Assembly (NCBI RefSeq): GCF_900302505.1
Contig: NZ_OMOJ01000001.1
Coordinates: 248,001-312,000, forward strand
Direction of reading: 5' to 3'
DNA from: Pseudoprimorskyibacter insulae
GTDB lineage: Bacteria > Pseudomonadota > Alphaproteobacteria > Rhodobacterales > Rhodobacteraceae
DNA length: 64,000 bases
Of the stretch, positions 1-9,152 are shown one piece after another. The notes below the pieces were generated by a model. It made no database searches. It saw nothing but the letters and a program-made list of their open reading frames with translations, and was not told where the DNA came from. Position numbers and translations under genes: made by a program. Positions within the stretch are counted from its first letter, which is position 1. The number at the start of each line of letters is the position of its first letter.

Positions 1-1
1 A

Positions 2-844
2 AATGGAGAATACCTGCCGGAAACCGAAGCCAAGGTTTCGATCTTCGACCGAGCGTTCTTGATGGCGGACGGCGTGTATGAGGTGACCTCGGTTCTGGAT
101 GGCAAGCTGATCGACTTCGAAGGCCACTTTGTGCGCCTTCAGCGGTCGCTGAGTGAGCTGGACATTGCTGAGCCTTGCACGCGTGACGAACTGCTAGAGA
201 TCCACCGCGAACTGGTTCGCGTGAACGAGATCCACGATGGTCTGGTGTATCTGCAAGTGACCCGCGGTTCGGACGGTGATCGGGATTTCGTGTTCCCGAA
301 CCCCGAAACCACCAAACCGACGCTGGTTCTGTTCACCCAGTCCAAGCCGGGCATCATGGATAGCGCGGCCTCGAAGAACGGGATCAAGGTCATCTCGATT
401 GAGGATCTGCGCTGGCATCGCCGCGACATCAAGACGGTGCAGTTGCTGTACCCGTCGATGGGCAAGATGATGGCCAAGAAAGCGGGCTGCGATGATGCAT
501 GGCTGGTCGAAGATGGCTTTGTGACCGAGGGCACCTCGAACAACGCCTATATCGTCAAGGGCAACAAGATCATCACCCGCGCCCTGTCGAACGACATTCT
601 GCATGGGATCACCCGCGCGGCAGTTCTGCGTTTCGCGCAAGAGGCGCAGATGGAAGTCGAAGAGCGCAATTTCACCATCGCTGAGGCGCAAGACGCGGAT
701 GAGGCATTTGTCACTTCGGCAACGACCTTCGTGATGCCGGTGGTTGAGATCGACGGCGCCAAGATCGGTGACGGCGTTCCGGGCGCAAAGGCCAAGCGTC
801 TGCGCGAGATTTATCTGGAAGAAAGCATCAAAGCCGGGGTCTGA
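2..844 (+). CDS. dat: D-amino acid aminotransferase (class IV PLP enzyme), 5' end missing
   Basis: Class IV pyridoxal-phosphate aminotransferase, most like D-alanine/D-amino acid aminotransferase, which moves amino groups between D-amino acids and 2-oxo acids. The frame is open from base 2, and the translation before the first possible internal start (residues such as NGEY and SIFDRAF) fits the family N-terminus, so the true start lies left of the window. Visible motifs are ADGVYEV near the N-terminus, the MAKKAG stretch expected to carry the Schiff-base lysine, and EGTSNNAYIV of the cofactor phosphate pocket. About 281 codons are present, so only a few residues are missing. Branched-chain aminotransferase or aminodeoxychorismate lyase are less likely relatives. 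A hairpin terminator follows. Confidence 0.85.
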   Translation, partial: NGEYLPETEAKVSIFDRAFLMADGVYEVTSVLDGKLIDFEGHFVRLQRSLSELDIAEPCTRDELLEIHRELVRVNEIHDGLVYLQVTRGSDGDRDFVFPNPETTKPTLVLFTQSKPGIMDSAASKNGIKVISIEDLRWHRRDIKTVQLLYPSMGKMMAKKAGCDDAWLVEDGFVTEGTSNNAYIVKGNKIITRALSNDILHGITRAAVLRFAQEAQMEVEERNFTIAEAQDADEAFVTSATTFVMPVVEIDGAKIGDGVPGAKAKRLREIYLEESIKAGV

Positions 845-869
845 TCCGGGCTTAAGGCTGAAATCGAAG

Positions 870-897
870 CGGGCGCCCTAGGGCGCCCGTTTGCGTT
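870..897 (+). terminator. Hairpin terminator after the aminotransferase gene
   Basis: A GC-rich self-complementary stretch (CGGGCGCCC and GGGCGCCCG around TA, 870-889) is followed by TTTGCGTT. It lies between the aminotransferase stop and the convergent DUF1244 stop. The T-run is weak. Confidence 0.5.
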
Positions 898-1210
898 ACT
901 GCTTGTCGGTGACGTTTTCTTTGAACGCCACTTCGAAGGCGGCTTGTTTGTCGGCGCTCGCCTCGGTCTGGTTTTGGTTTTTCCAGTCATCATAGGGCAT
1001 GCCGTAGAAGGCTTCGCGCCCTTCGTCCTTGGTCATCGGGATGCCGCGTTCGTTCGCGGCTTCTTGATACCAGCGTGACAGGCAGTTCCGGCAGAAGCCC
1101 GCTAGGTTCATCAGGTCGATGTTCTGCACATCGGTGCGGTCTTCTTGCAGGTGCTTTTGCAGGCGGCGGAAGGCGGCGGCTTCAAGCTCGATCCGGGTTT
1201 GGTCGTCCAT
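896..1210 (-). CDS. DUF1244 family protein
   Basis: A 104-residue soluble protein of the DUF1244 family, known mainly from proteobacteria; its function is not established. The diagnostic segment FCRNCLSRW (about residues 39-47), with two cysteines, is present, followed by a conserved acidic and aromatic stretch including YGMPYDDWK. The whole protein is one helical-looking domain with a charged, less conserved tail. The ATG at 1210 has an AGGAGG-type ribosome site just upstream on the minus strand. It follows the amidohydrolase gene by 14 bases and is probably co-transcribed with it. Family assignment is firm; role unknown. Confidence 0.85.
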   Translation of the reverse strand: MDDQTRIELEAAAFRRLQKHLQEDRTDVQNIDLMNLAGFCRNCLSRWYQEAANERGIPMTKDEGREAFYGMPYDDWKNQNQTEASADKQAAFEVAFKENVTDKQ

Positions 1211-1224
1211 GGTATCCTCCTCGG

Positions 1225-1962
1225 TCAGTCGGCCACTTGGGCCAAAGCGTGTTCCAGCATCGGGGCAAGGCGTTCGCCCCAGGCCTTTTGATGGCGTTCA
1301 TCTTCGATCAGGTCGTTGCGAAGCTCAATCAATGTGTTGTTGCGGCCATGTTTCAGCGCGTGGCGGTCAATGGCATCGCCCGGCAGATGGCCGGGGTAGG
1401 GTTCATTCCGGCCAACGACGATGTCGGGTTCTTGTTCCAGCCGCGCAATCAGCGGATCGGATAGGCGCGCGTCATAGGCGTGCAGAATTCCCACATGCCA
1501 CGGGCGCGACGGCCTGCCGCGCAACTGACGGGTAAAGCTGTGGATCGCCACGATCACCGTATCGTCGCGCTGGGCGGCGATTTGCTCCAAGGCTTTGTGA
1601 TAGGGGCGGTGATAGGCGTTCAGACGGCGCTCTTTTTCCGCCGCATCGGCATAGCGATTGCCGGGAATGATCGACCCATCATAAAGGCGCATCAGGATCG
1701 TCGGATCATGTTCGCCCCGGTTCGGGTCAATCACGAGGCGAGAGAAGTTCGATAGAATCGCCGGGCAGCCCAATGCCTCGGCCAAGGCAAGCGTGACGCC
1801 CGCAGCGCCCACATCATAGGCAATATGCCTGTTCATATCGTCATCGGGCAGGCCCAAGCTGCCGCCAAGGTCCGGTGGAACGGTATTTGCAGCATGATCG
1901 CAGGTGATCAGCCAGCGGCTTTTGCGCGAAGCGCCTTCGATATGGTAGGGAAAATACGTCAT
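1225..1962 (-). CDS. N-formylglutamate amidohydrolase family protein
   Basis: Predicted zinc-dependent N-formylglutamate amidohydrolase family enzyme (HutG-like), which releases glutamate from N-formylglutamate in histidine breakdown or acts on related N-acyl amino acids. The 245-residue frame shows the family blocks CDHAANTVP (residues 22-30), IDPNRGEHDP (78-87) and AIHSFTRQ (139-146), which hold the likely metal ligands and catalytic residues. The open frame extends to 2130, but the ATG at 1962 gives the family N-terminus and leaves room for the divergent pyk promoter. No other hut genes are nearby, so the histidine pathway is not implied; a broader amidohydrolase role is possible. Confidence 0.8.
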   Translation of the reverse strand: MTYFPYHIEGASRKSRWLITCDHAANTVPPDLGGSLGLPDDDMNRHIAYDVGAAGVTLALAEALGCPAILSNFSRLVIDPNRGEHDPTILMRLYDGSIIPGNRYADAAEKERRLNAYHRPYHKALEQIAAQRDDTVIVAIHSFTRQLRGRPSRPWHVGILHAYDARLSDPLIARLEQEPDIVVGRNEPYPGHLPGDAIDRHALKHGRNNTLIELRNDLIEDERHQKAWGERLAPMLEHALAQVAD

Positions 1963-2095
1963 AGCTCTGTCATGTCTGTTGGGCATTGCATAGAGCAGTT
2001 GCGCTTCCAATGGAAATGGGCAATAAAGCATCATGCCTGTTAGCGGTAACAAGACATGGATCGCCCGGCCCTTGCCGTGCGGGAAGGGAAAACGA

Positions 2096-3541
2096 ATGCG
2101 CCGTCTGCGAAATATCAAGATCGTGGCCACTCTGGGGCCTGCTTCGAACGACTATGAAATGATCCGTGCCCTGCACGAGGCTGGCGCTGACGTGTTCCGC
2201 CTGAACATGAGCCACGGCACACATGACGACATTCGCGCGCGTCACGCGATCATTCGTCAGGTGGAAAAAGATCTGGACACCACCATCGGTATTCTGGCCG
2301 ACCTACAGGGGCCGAAGCTTCGCGTGGGCGAATTTAAAAACGGCTCGGAAGAGCTGGTAGAAGGCGCGACGTTCCATCTGGATCTGGACGACACGCCGGG
2401 TGACATCAACCGGGTGCAATTGCCCCACCCCGAGATTTTCGCCGCATTGGAAGATGGCACCACGCTGTTGGTGAATGACGGCAAGATCCGCCTGAAGGTG
2501 GAACATGCCCGCGAAACCAGCGCGGTTTGCACCGTCGTCGCGGGCGGTACGATTTCCAACCGCAAAGGCGTGAACGTGCCGGACGTGGTTTTGCCGCTTG
2601 CGGCCCTGTCCGAAAAAGATCGCGCCGATCTGGAATTTTCCGCCGCTTTGGGCGTCGATTGGATGGCGCTGAGCTTTGTGCAGCGTCCCGAAGACATCCT
2701 TGAGGCGCGGGAACTGGTCGCGGGCCGCGCGGCGGTTCTGGCCAAGATCGAAAAGCCTTCGGCTGTAAAAGCCTTCGATTCGATCCTTGCGGTCTCTGAT
2801 GGCGTGATGGTCGCCCGTGGCGATCTGGGCGTTGAACTGCCGGTTCAGGCTGTCCCGCCGATCCAGAAACAACTGATCCGCAAATGCCGCGCCGCCGCCA
2901 AGCCGGTGATCGTTGCCACGCAGATGCTGGAATCGATGATTGAATCGCCGATGCCGACGCGGGCCGAAGTCTCGGACGTGGCCAATGCGATCTATGAAGG
3001 CGCCGACGCGATCATGCTGTCGGCGGAATCGGCGGCAGGCCAATTCCCGATCGAAGCCGTGACCACCATGAACAACGTGGCAGTCGAGGTGGAAGGCGAT
3101 CCGACCTACCGCGAAGTGATCGAAGCCTCGCGGCAGGCAAAACGCGAAACCGTGGCCGACGGAATCGTTGCCGCCGCCCGCGAAATCGCCGAAACCACCG
3201 ATGTTAAAGCCATCTGCTGTTTCACCCAGTCTGGCACGACTGCGGCGCTGGTTGCCCGTGAACGCCCGCGCGTTCCGATCATCGCAATGACCCCGCTGCG
3301 CGGAACGGCCCGCCGCCTTGCGCTGACATGGGGCACGCAATGCGTCCTGACCGGCGAATTGGAGCGATTTAAGCAGGCGGTTGTAAATTCGGCCCGTGCG
3401 GCGCGGACGCTGGGCTATGCCGGAGATTCCGACCAGATCCTTGTGACCGCAGGTGTTCCGTTCAACAAAGCAGGCACAACGAACATTCTTCGCGTGGCCC
3501 CCTGCGACGAACGTTTGATCTACAGCACCGACCCGGAGTAA
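2096..3541 (+). CDS. pyk: Pyruvate kinase
   Basis: Pyruvate kinase, the last step of glycolysis: phosphoenolpyruvate plus ADP gives pyruvate plus ATP, in the cytoplasm. The 481-residue length is typical. It begins with the family start RRLRNIKIVATLGPAS; the active-site signature LAKIEKPSA lies near residues 215-224, followed by VARGDLGVELP; the C-terminal regulatory domain is complete. The frame is open from 2033, but the ATG at 2096 is preceded by GGGAAGGGA and gives the normal N-terminus. Only 25 bases separate it from a small membrane protein gene, which may share its transcript. It sits back-to-back with the amidohydrolase gene. Allosteric control cannot be read from sequence. Confidence 0.97.
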   Translation: MRRLRNIKIVATLGPASNDYEMIRALHEAGADVFRLNMSHGTHDDIRARHAIIRQVEKDLDTTIGILADLQGPKLRVGEFKNGSEELVEGATFHLDLDDTPGDINRVQLPHPEIFAALEDGTTLLVNDGKIRLKVEHARETSAVCTVVAGGTISNRKGVNVPDVVLPLAALSEKDRADLEFSAALGVDWMALSFVQRPEDILEARELVAGRAAVLAKIEKPSAVKAFDSILAVSDGVMVARGDLGVELPVQAVPPIQKQLIRKCRAAAKPVIVATQMLESMIESPMPTRAEVSDVANAIYEGADAIMLSAESAAGQFPIEAVTTMNNVAVEVEGDPTYREVIEASRQAKRETVADGIVAAAREIAETTDVKAICCFTQSGTTAALVARERPRVPIIAMTPLRGTARRLALTWGTQCVLTGELERFKQAVVNSARAARTLGYAGDSDQILVTAGVPFNKAGTTNILRVAPCDERLIYSTDPE

Positions 3542-3566
3542 GCTTTCCGCAGATGGAGGCTGCGGA

Positions 3567-3800
3567 ATGAACTCTGATACTGCGATACTGCTGGGACTGT
3601 TCCTGTTGATCTTGGCCATTCCGGCCATCATTTCCGCTATGAGTGAGCGTCGCGCCCCTCGGGTTGCGGCGCTTGTTCTTATTGGCGGCGGCGCATTGGT
3701 CGTCTATGCCTTTCGCAGCAAAGAGGGCGGATATACCGCCGAAGAATTGCCGATGGTGCTCTATACGATGATCGGCAAGCTGATGCAGACGGCTTTCTGA
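3567..3800 (+). CDS. Small two-helix membrane protein of unknown function
   Basis: A 77-residue protein with a hydrophobic N-terminal helix (about residues 7-25) and a second one (about 33-49), followed by a short polar segment and an amphipathic C-terminus. No family motif was recognised. The start ATG follows GGAGG (3555-3559). It lies 25 bases after pyk and about 130 bases before rpmI, so it is probably the end of the pyk transcript. Codon use matches its neighbours, supporting a real gene. Confidence 0.6.
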   Translation: MNSDTAILLGLFLLILAIPAIISAMSERRAPRVAALVLIGGGALVVYAFRSKEGGYTAEELPMVLYTMIGKLMQTAF

Positions 3801-3929
3801 GCCGTCTGGACCAAGTTACTATTGCCAATGCAAAGATCCGCACGTATATGGCGCGCTCAATCTGCGTGGCCGGCCAATGTGGCATGCCGAGTCGCGTGAA
3901 CCGAAACCGTTCTTTCCAAGGAGACGGAA

Positions 3930-4130
3930 ATGCCCAAGATGAAGACAAAGTCGAGCGCTAAAAAGCGCTTCAAAGTGACTGCAACTGGCAAGGTCAAGTG
4001 TGGCCAGGCCGGCAAGCGTCACGGGATGATCAAGCGCACCACGAAGTTCATTCGTGATGCACGTGGCACCACCACCATGAGCGCCCCCGACGCAAAGATC
4101 GTCAAGGGCTATATGCCCTACGACCGCTAA
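3930..4130 (+). CDS. rpmI: 50S ribosomal protein L35
   Basis: Ribosomal protein L35 of the large subunit, 66 residues, normal length. It opens with the typical [14 protein letters not shown] and is very basic. The ATG is preceded by AAGGAG (3917-3922). It forms the usual pair with rplT 22 bases downstream. The infC gene that often precedes this pair is not in this position; pyk and a small membrane protein are there instead, so the pair probably has its own promoter in the 130-base gap before it. Confidence 0.97.
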   Translation: MPKMKTKSSAKKRFKVTATGKVKCGQAGKRHGMIKRTTKFIRDARGTTTMSAPDAKIVKGYMPYDR

Positions 4131-4152
4131 GCCAGCCTGAAGGAGAACACAC

Positions 4153-4521
4153 ATGTCCCGAGTTAAAGGCGGTACCACCACCCACGCCCGTCACAAGAAG
4201 GTCCTGAAGGCCGCCAAAGGCTACTACGGTCGCCGCAAGAGCACCTTCAAGGTCGCCCGTCAGGCCGTCGATAAGGCCAACCAGTACGCCACGCGCGACC
4301 GGAAGCAGCGTAAGCGGAATTTCCGCGCTCTGTGGATCCAGCGCATCAACGCGGCTGTCCGTTCGCACGACGAAGCGCTGACCTATTCGCGATTTATCAA
4401 CGGCCTGAATCTTGCGGGCATCGAAGTTGATCGCAAGGTTCTGGCCGATCTGGCCGTTCACGAGCCCGAGGCATTTGCCGCGATCGTGGATCAGGCCAAG
4501 GCAGCCCTGCCTGCGGCTTAA
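4153..4521 (+). CDS. rplT: 50S ribosomal protein L20
   Basis: Ribosomal protein L20, an early rRNA-binding protein of the large subunit and, in enterobacteria, a translational repressor of its own operon. The 122 residues include the family stretches [17 protein letters not shown] and [11 protein letters not shown] with the normal C-terminal domain. An AAGGAG site lies just before the ATG. It follows rpmI, and a strong intrinsic terminator follows, separating the L35-L20 pair from pheS. No L20 repressor site was identified. Confidence 0.97.
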   Translation: MSRVKGGTTTHARHKKVLKAAKGYYGRRKSTFKVARQAVDKANQYATRDRKQRKRNFRALWIQRINAAVRSHDEALTYSRFINGLNLAGIEVDRKVLADLAVHEPEAFAAIVDQAKAALPAA

Positions 4522-4547
4522 CCGATACGATCCACTTTTGGATTGAG

Positions 4548-4585
4548 CGCCGTAGGCCCCTGCCGGGTCTGCGGCGTTTTTCTTT
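4548..4585 (+). terminator. Strong intrinsic terminator after rplT
   Basis: Stem GCCGTAGGCCC (4549-4559) pairs along its length, with two G-T pairs, with GGGTCTGCGGC (4565-4575); it is extended by C4548-G4576 and followed by TTTTTCTTT. This is the clearest Rho-independent terminator in the left part of the window. Confidence 0.85.
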
Positions 4586-4730
4586 GCCCCGGCCCCTTTT
4601 GCCAAATCGCGCGCGCCCCTGCGGGGCCCGCACAGGATAAGCCCGCCATGTGCCTTTGGCACCTAGCGGGCGGGTTGCGCCCCTTGGCCGTGGTCGGTAC
4701 TGAGGCGACAAGCGAATTTCGGAGGATCAG

Positions 4731-5804
4731 ATGGACGATCTGCGCGAGAAATACATTGCCCTGATTGCCGGGGCTGGCGACGAAGCTGCGCTGGAAGACC
4801 TGCGCGTTCAAGCCGTAGGCAAAAAGGGCGAGATCAGCCTGCAAATGCGCGAGCTGGGCAAGATGACGCCCGAAGAACGCCAAGTGGCGGGCCCCAAGTT
4901 GAACGCCCTCAAGGATGAGATCAACTCGGCCCTTGCCGCCAAGAAAGAGGCGCTGGCCGATGCCGCGCTGGATGAGCGTCTGCGGGGCGAATGGCTGGAT
5001 GTGACGCTACCTGTGCGCCCGGTGCGCCAAGGCTCGATCCACCCGATCAGCCAAGTGACCGAAGAAGTGACAGCGATCTTTGCCGAGCTGGGCTTTTCGG
5101 TGGCCGAAGGCCCGCAGGTGGACAGCGACTGGTACAACTTCGATGCGCTGAACATTCCGGGCCACCACCCGGCGCGCGCCGAGATGGACACGTTCTATAT
5201 GCACCGCGCGACAGGGGACAATCGCCCGCCGCATGTGCTGCGCACCCACACCTCGCCGGTGCAGATCCGCACGATGGAAAAGACCGGTGCCCCGATCCGC
5301 ATTATCGCGCCGGGCCGTGTGTATCGTGCCGACTACGACCAGACCCACACGCCGATGTTCCACCAGGTCGAGGGCCTTGCCATCGACAAGGACATTTCCA
5401 TGGCGAACCTGAAATGGGTGCTGGAAGAGTTCGTCAAAGCCTATTTCGAGGTGGACGAGGTCGAACTGCGCTTCCGCGCATCGCACTTCCCCTTCACTGA
5501 GCCGTCGGCAGAAGTCGATATTCGGTGTTCGTGGGAAGGGGGCCAGCTGAAGGTTGGCGAAGGCGACGATTGGCTGGAAATCCTCGGCAGCGGGATGGTG
5601 CACCCGAAGGTTCTGCAAAACGCCGGTGTTGACCCGAACGAATGGCAGGGCTTTGCCTTTGGCATGGGGATCGACCGGATCGCGATGCTGAAATACGGCA
5701 TCCCCGATCTGCGCGCCTTCTTTGACAGCGACCTGCGCTGGCTGCGCCACTACGGCTTTGCCGCACTGGACACGCCCAACCTGCACGGCGGCTTGTCGCG
5801 CTAA
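4731..5804 (+). CDS. pheS: Phenylalanine-tRNA ligase alpha subunit
   Basis: Catalytic alpha subunit of the alpha2-beta2 phenylalanyl-tRNA synthetase, a class II enzyme that charges tRNA-Phe. The 357 residues comprise an N-terminal coiled-coil arm (about 1-100) and the catalytic core, with motif 2 around [17 protein letters not shown] and motif 3 around [13 protein letters not shown] near the C-terminus. The ATG follows GGAGG. It is separated from its partner pheT by a small YrhK-type gene, an unusual insertion since pheS and pheT are normally adjacent. No Phe-rich leader peptide was found in the 210 bases upstream. Confidence 0.97.
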   Translation: MDDLREKYIALIAGAGDEAALEDLRVQAVGKKGEISLQMRELGKMTPEERQVAGPKLNALKDEINSALAAKKEALADAALDERLRGEWLDVTLPVRPVRQGSIHPISQVTEEVTAIFAELGFSVAEGPQVDSDWYNFDALNIPGHHPARAEMDTFYMHRATGDNRPPHVLRTHTSPVQIRTMEKTGAPIRIIAPGRVYRADYDQTHTPMFHQVEGLAIDKDISMANLKWVLEEFVKAYFEVDEVELRFRASHFPFTEPSAEVDIRCSWEGGQLKVGEGDDWLEILGSGMVHPKVLQNAGVDPNEWQGFAFGMGIDRIAMLKYGIPDLRAFFDSDLRWLRHYGFAALDTPNLHGGLSR

Positions 5805-5813
5805 GGGGCACCC

Positions 5814-6086
5814 ATGCTATTCGATGCAGATCATAGCCACGACACAGAGGAACAGCGCCGGAAATACGCGGCTTACGAGATCGCCTATACGATTGTCGAT
5901 TTCACCGCGGCGCTGTGCTTCATCTTCGGCTCGATCTGCTTCTTCTACGACAGCCTGTTGACACTGGGCACCACGCTTTTCCTTCTGGGGTCGCTCTGCT
6001 TTGCAGCCAAACCCACGCTCCGCCTGATCCGCGAATTCAGGCTGACCAGAATGAACAAAGCGGCCGCCCGACGGTTCAAGGAATAA
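5814..6086 (+). CDS. YrhK-domain small membrane protein between pheS and pheT
   Basis: A 90-residue protein resembling the YrhK domain: a polar start with a YEIAYTIVDF segment, two membrane helices (about residues 25-45 and 48-65), and a basic end. The function of this family is unknown. It begins 9 bases after the pheS stop and ends 4 bases before the pheT start, so it must be translated from the same message. The tight packing argues for a real gene and possibly translational coupling to pheT. Family assignment is by eye and moderate. Confidence 0.7.
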   Translation: MLFDADHSHDTEEQRRKYAAYEIAYTIVDFTAALCFIFGSICFFYDSLLTLGTTLFLLGSLCFAAKPTLRLIREFRLTRMNKAAARRFKE

Positions 6087-6090
6087 CGAT

Positions 6091-8490
6091 ATGAAATTCA
6101 CTCTCTCCTGGCTGAAAGAGCACCTCGACACCACGGCCTCGGTTGATGAGATCAGCGACGCGCTGACCGATCTGGGGCTTGAGGTTGAAGGGATCGAAAA
6201 CCCGGCGGACCGGCTGAAGGTCTTTACGCTGGCCAAGGTCAAGCACGCCGAGCAGCACCCCGACGCAGACCGTCTGCGCGTGTGTACGGTGGAAACCAAC
6301 GCGGGTGAGACGCAGATCGTCTGCGGTGCACCGAATGCGCGGGCCGGGATCACGGTGGTTCTGGCCAAGCCGGGCGACTACGTCCCCGGCATCGACGTGA
6401 CGCTGAGCGTGGGCAACATCCGCGGCGTGGAAAGCCACGGCATGATGTGTTCGGAGCGCGAGCTGGAGCTTTCGGACGAACATAACGGCATTATCGAACT
6501 GCCTTCGGGCGAGGTTGGTCAAAGCTTTGTTGATTGGCTGGCGGCGAATGACCCGTCCAAGGTTGATCCGGTGATCGAGATTGCGATTACACCGAACCGC
6601 CCCGATGCGCTGGGTGTGCATGGTGTGGCCCGCGATCTGGCCGCGCGCGGTTTGGGTAAGCTGAAGCCCTTGGCGCAGGAAAAGATCGACGGCACTTTCC
6701 CGTGCCCACTGGCCGTGACGATTGACGAAGACACCCGTGAAAACGGCTGCCACGTCTTCGCGGGCCGCTTGATCAAGGGTGTCAAGAACGGGCCCAGCCC
6801 GGCATGGCTGCAAGACTGGCTGAAGGCCGTGGGTCTGCGCCCGATCTCGATGTTGGTCGATGTGACGAACTTCTTCACCTATGACCGCAACCGCCCGCTG
6901 CACGTGTTCGACGCCGACAAGGTGAACGGCGCGCTGCGCATTCACCGTGCCAAAGGTGGTGAAACGATGGTTGGCCTTGATGAAAAGACCTACACCTTTG
7001 CCGAAGGCATGGTTGTCATCTCGGACGACAATGGCATCGAAAGCGTTGGCGGCATCATGGGCGGCTTGGAAACTGGCTGCACCGAAGAGACGGTGAACGT
7101 GTTCCTTGAGGCGGCGTTCTGGGACAACATCCAGATCGCGACCACGGGCCGTGGGCTGAAAATCAACTCGGACGCGCGCTATCGCAACGAACGCGGCATT
7201 GATCCGGCCTACAACATGCAGGCGCTGGACGATGCGACCAAGATGATCCTTGATCTGTGCGGTGGTGAGGCATCGGACGTGGTTGTCGCGGGCGAAGTGC
7301 CTGATGTCAGCCGCGCCTATAAACTGGACCCCAAGCGCGTGATTTCGCTGGTCGGTATGGAGATCCCCGAAAGCGTGCAGCGCCAGACGCTGACCGCGCT
7401 TGGCTTCCGTCTGGAAGGCGACATGGCGCATGTTCCGTCGTGGCGCCCGGACGTGCTGGGTGAGGCCGATTTGGTTGAGGAAGTCGCGCGTATTGCATCG
7501 TTGACCAAGTTGCAGGGCAAGCCGCTTCCGCGTCTGACGCCGGGCGTGCCCAAGGCGATCCTGTCGCCGATGCAGCGCCGTGAACAGTCGGCCCGCCGCA
7601 CCACGGCGGCGCTTGGGTACAATGAATGCGTGACCTATTCCTTCATCGATCAGGCCTCGGCGGCGCTGTTCGGTGGCGGTGATGACCTGACCATGCTGGC
7701 CAACCCGATCAGCAGCGAAATGAGCCATATGCGCCCTTCGCTTCTGCCGGGTCTGCTGCAGGCGGCCGCACGCAACCAAGCACGTGGGTTCGCCGATATG
7801 GCTCTGTTCGAAGCGGGTCACGCCTTCCAAGGCGGTGAGCCGGAAGAGCAGCACATGCAGGTCGCGGGCATTCTGGTTGGTCGCACCGGCCCGAAGGACG
7901 TGCACGGGGCGTCGCGCCCGGTGGATGTGTTCGATGCCAAGGCCGATGCTGAGGCTGTGCTGGCCGCCATGGGCGCACCGGCCAAGGTTCAGATCCTTCG
8001 CGGTGCCGAAGGCTGGTGGCATCCGGGCCGTCACGGCAAAATCTGCCTTGGCCCGAAAAAGGTGCTGGGCGTCTTTGGCGAATTGCACCCCAAGGTGCTG
8101 AAGGCGATGGACGTTAAAGGCCCCGTTGTGGCCTTCACGCTTTATCCGGGGGAAATCCCGCTGCCGCGCAAATCGACCGCCACCCGCCCGGCGCTGGTGC
8201 TGAACGATCTGCAATCGGTCGAGCGTGACTTTGCCTTTGTCGTCGATAAGGACGTGAACGCCTTGGATCTGGTCAATGCCGCCGCCGGTGCGGACAAGGC
8301 GTTGATTTCCGACGTGCGCGTCTTTGATGAATTCATCGGTGGCAGCTTGGGCGAGGGCAAGAAATCGCTTGCCATTACAGTGCGCCTTCAGCCGACCGAC
8401 AAAACGCTGAAGGAAAAAGACATCGAAGCGGTCGCCGCCAAGATCGTCGAAAAGGTCAGCAAGGCAACCGGCGGCACCCTTCGGGGCTAA
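6091..8490 (+). CDS. pheT: Phenylalanine-tRNA ligase beta subunit
   Basis: Beta subunit of phenylalanyl-tRNA synthetase, responsible for tRNA binding and editing of mischarged Tyr-tRNA-Phe. The 799 residues match the normal length. In order they show an EMAP-like tRNA-binding domain (about 40-150, with KHAEQHPDADRL), B3/B4 editing and B5 domains, a catalytic-like core, and a C-terminal anticodon-binding FDX-ACB domain that ends LQPTDKTLKEKDIEAV. It starts 4 bases after the YrhK gene and ends before an intrinsic terminator. No truncation or frameshift is seen. Confidence 0.97.
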   Translation: MKFTLSWLKEHLDTTASVDEISDALTDLGLEVEGIENPADRLKVFTLAKVKHAEQHPDADRLRVCTVETNAGETQIVCGAPNARAGITVVLAKPGDYVPGIDVTLSVGNIRGVESHGMMCSERELELSDEHNGIIELPSGEVGQSFVDWLAANDPSKVDPVIEIAITPNRPDALGVHGVARDLAARGLGKLKPLAQEKIDGTFPCPLAVTIDEDTRENGCHVFAGRLIKGVKNGPSPAWLQDWLKAVGLRPISMLVDVTNFFTYDRNRPLHVFDADKVNGALRIHRAKGGETMVGLDEKTYTFAEGMVVISDDNGIESVGGIMGGLETGCTEETVNVFLEAAFWDNIQIATTGRGLKINSDARYRNERGIDPAYNMQALDDATKMILDLCGGEASDVVVAGEVPDVSRAYKLDPKRVISLVGMEIPESVQRQTLTALGFRLEGDMAHVPSWRPDVLGEADLVEEVARIASLTKLQGKPLPRLTPGVPKAILSPMQRREQSARRTTAALGYNECVTYSFIDQASAALFGGGDDLTMLANPISSEMSHMRPSLLPGLLQAAARNQARGFADMALFEAGHAFQGGEPEEQHMQVAGILVGRTGPKDVHGASRPVDVFDAKADAEAVLAAMGAPAKVQILRGAEGWWHPGRHGKICLGPKKVLGVFGELHPKVLKAMDVKGPVVAFTLYPGEIPLPRKSTATRPALVLNDLQSVERDFAFVVDKDVNALDLVNAAAGADKALISDVRVFDEFIGGSLGEGKKSLAITVRLQPTDKTLKEKDIEAVAAKIVEKVSKATGGTLRG

Positions 8491-8512
8491 GCCAAGCGCA
8501 TTTAGAGTTCGA

Positions 8513-8538
8513 CGGGGGCCAGTTTGGGCCCCCGTTTT
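8513..8538 (+). terminator. Intrinsic terminator after pheT
   Basis: Stem CGGGGGCC (8513-8520) pairs with GGCCCCCG (8527-8534) across a short loop and is followed by TTTT. It closes the pheS-yrhK-pheT unit. Confidence 0.75.
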
Positions 8539-8602
8539 GTTGGCGGGTGGCCATTTCGCGCTGCAATCGCCACTATGCGCCCAAATCAGGAGGAAACAGA
8601 CC

Positions 8603-9043
8603 ATGCTTAACGTTTACCTGTCGGGGGAAATTCATACCGATTGGCGCGAACAGATCATCGAAGGGGCGCGCGGTTTGGACATTACGTTCAGCGCTCCGGT
8701 CACCGATCACGCAGCCAGTGATGATTGCGGTGTCGAGATTCTGGGGGCCGAGCCGAACAAATACTGGCACGACCACAAGGGCGCGATGGTCAACGCGATC
8801 CGCACACGCAAGGGCATTTCGGATGCCGATGTCGTGGTGGTCCGCTTCGGCGAAAAGTACAAACAATGGAACGCCGCCTTTGATGCGGGCTACGCTGCCG
8901 CACTTGGCAAGTCTTTGATAATTCTTCAACAGCCAGATCACGATCACGCGTTGAAAGAGGTGGACGCGGCCGCATTGGCCGTGACCCGCACGCCGGGCGA
9001 AGTGGTCCGAATCCTGCGCTATGTCCTATCCGGAGCGCTTTGA
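8603..9043 (+). CDS. YtoQ family protein
   Basis: A 146-residue protein of the YtoQ family, related in fold to nucleoside 2-deoxyribosyltransferase-like proteins; no reaction is established. It opens with LNVYLSGEIHTDWR and contains an ADVVVVRFGEKYKQWNAAFDAG segment typical of the family. The frame is open upstream to 8537, but the ATG at 8603 has AGGAGG ten bases before it and gives the family N-terminus. It stands alone between the pheT terminator and mscL. Confidence is good for the family, low for function. Confidence 0.8.
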   Translation: MLNVYLSGEIHTDWREQIIEGARGLDITFSAPVTDHAASDDCGVEILGAEPNKYWHDHKGAMVNAIRTRKGISDADVVVVRFGEKYKQWNAAFDAGYAAALGKSLIILQQPDHDHALKEVDAAALAVTRTPGEVVRILRYVLSGAL

Positions 9044-9152
9044 AAAAAGATCCAGAGCGGTTTGAGGGGGAAGTTGACTCAATAATTAACCTTTATTCCG
9101 ATCTTGGAATGCATCAGAAGGGCGCTCAGAAACAGCTTCGGTGGGGACAGAC

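Noticed and set aside
2303-3631. A 442-codon open frame on the strand opposite pyruvate kinase
   Set aside because: It mirrors pyk, its composition is the complement of a strongly coding frame, and no family motif is present.
4586-4730. Possible Phe-responsive attenuator before pheS
   Set aside because: A stem-loop (GCCCGC with GCGGGC near 4642-4675) exists, but no leader peptide with Phe codons and no T-box was found; the strong terminator upstream belongs to rplT.
6076-8604. An 842-codon open frame opposite pheT
   Set aside because: Long only because the high G+C coding strand lacks stops in the mirror frame; rich in His and Arg with no recognisable domain, and it covers the pheT terminator.
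9074-9100. TTGACT box upstream of mscL as a promoter
   Set aside because: No acceptable -10 sequence lies at 16-18 bases, so it was not listed.
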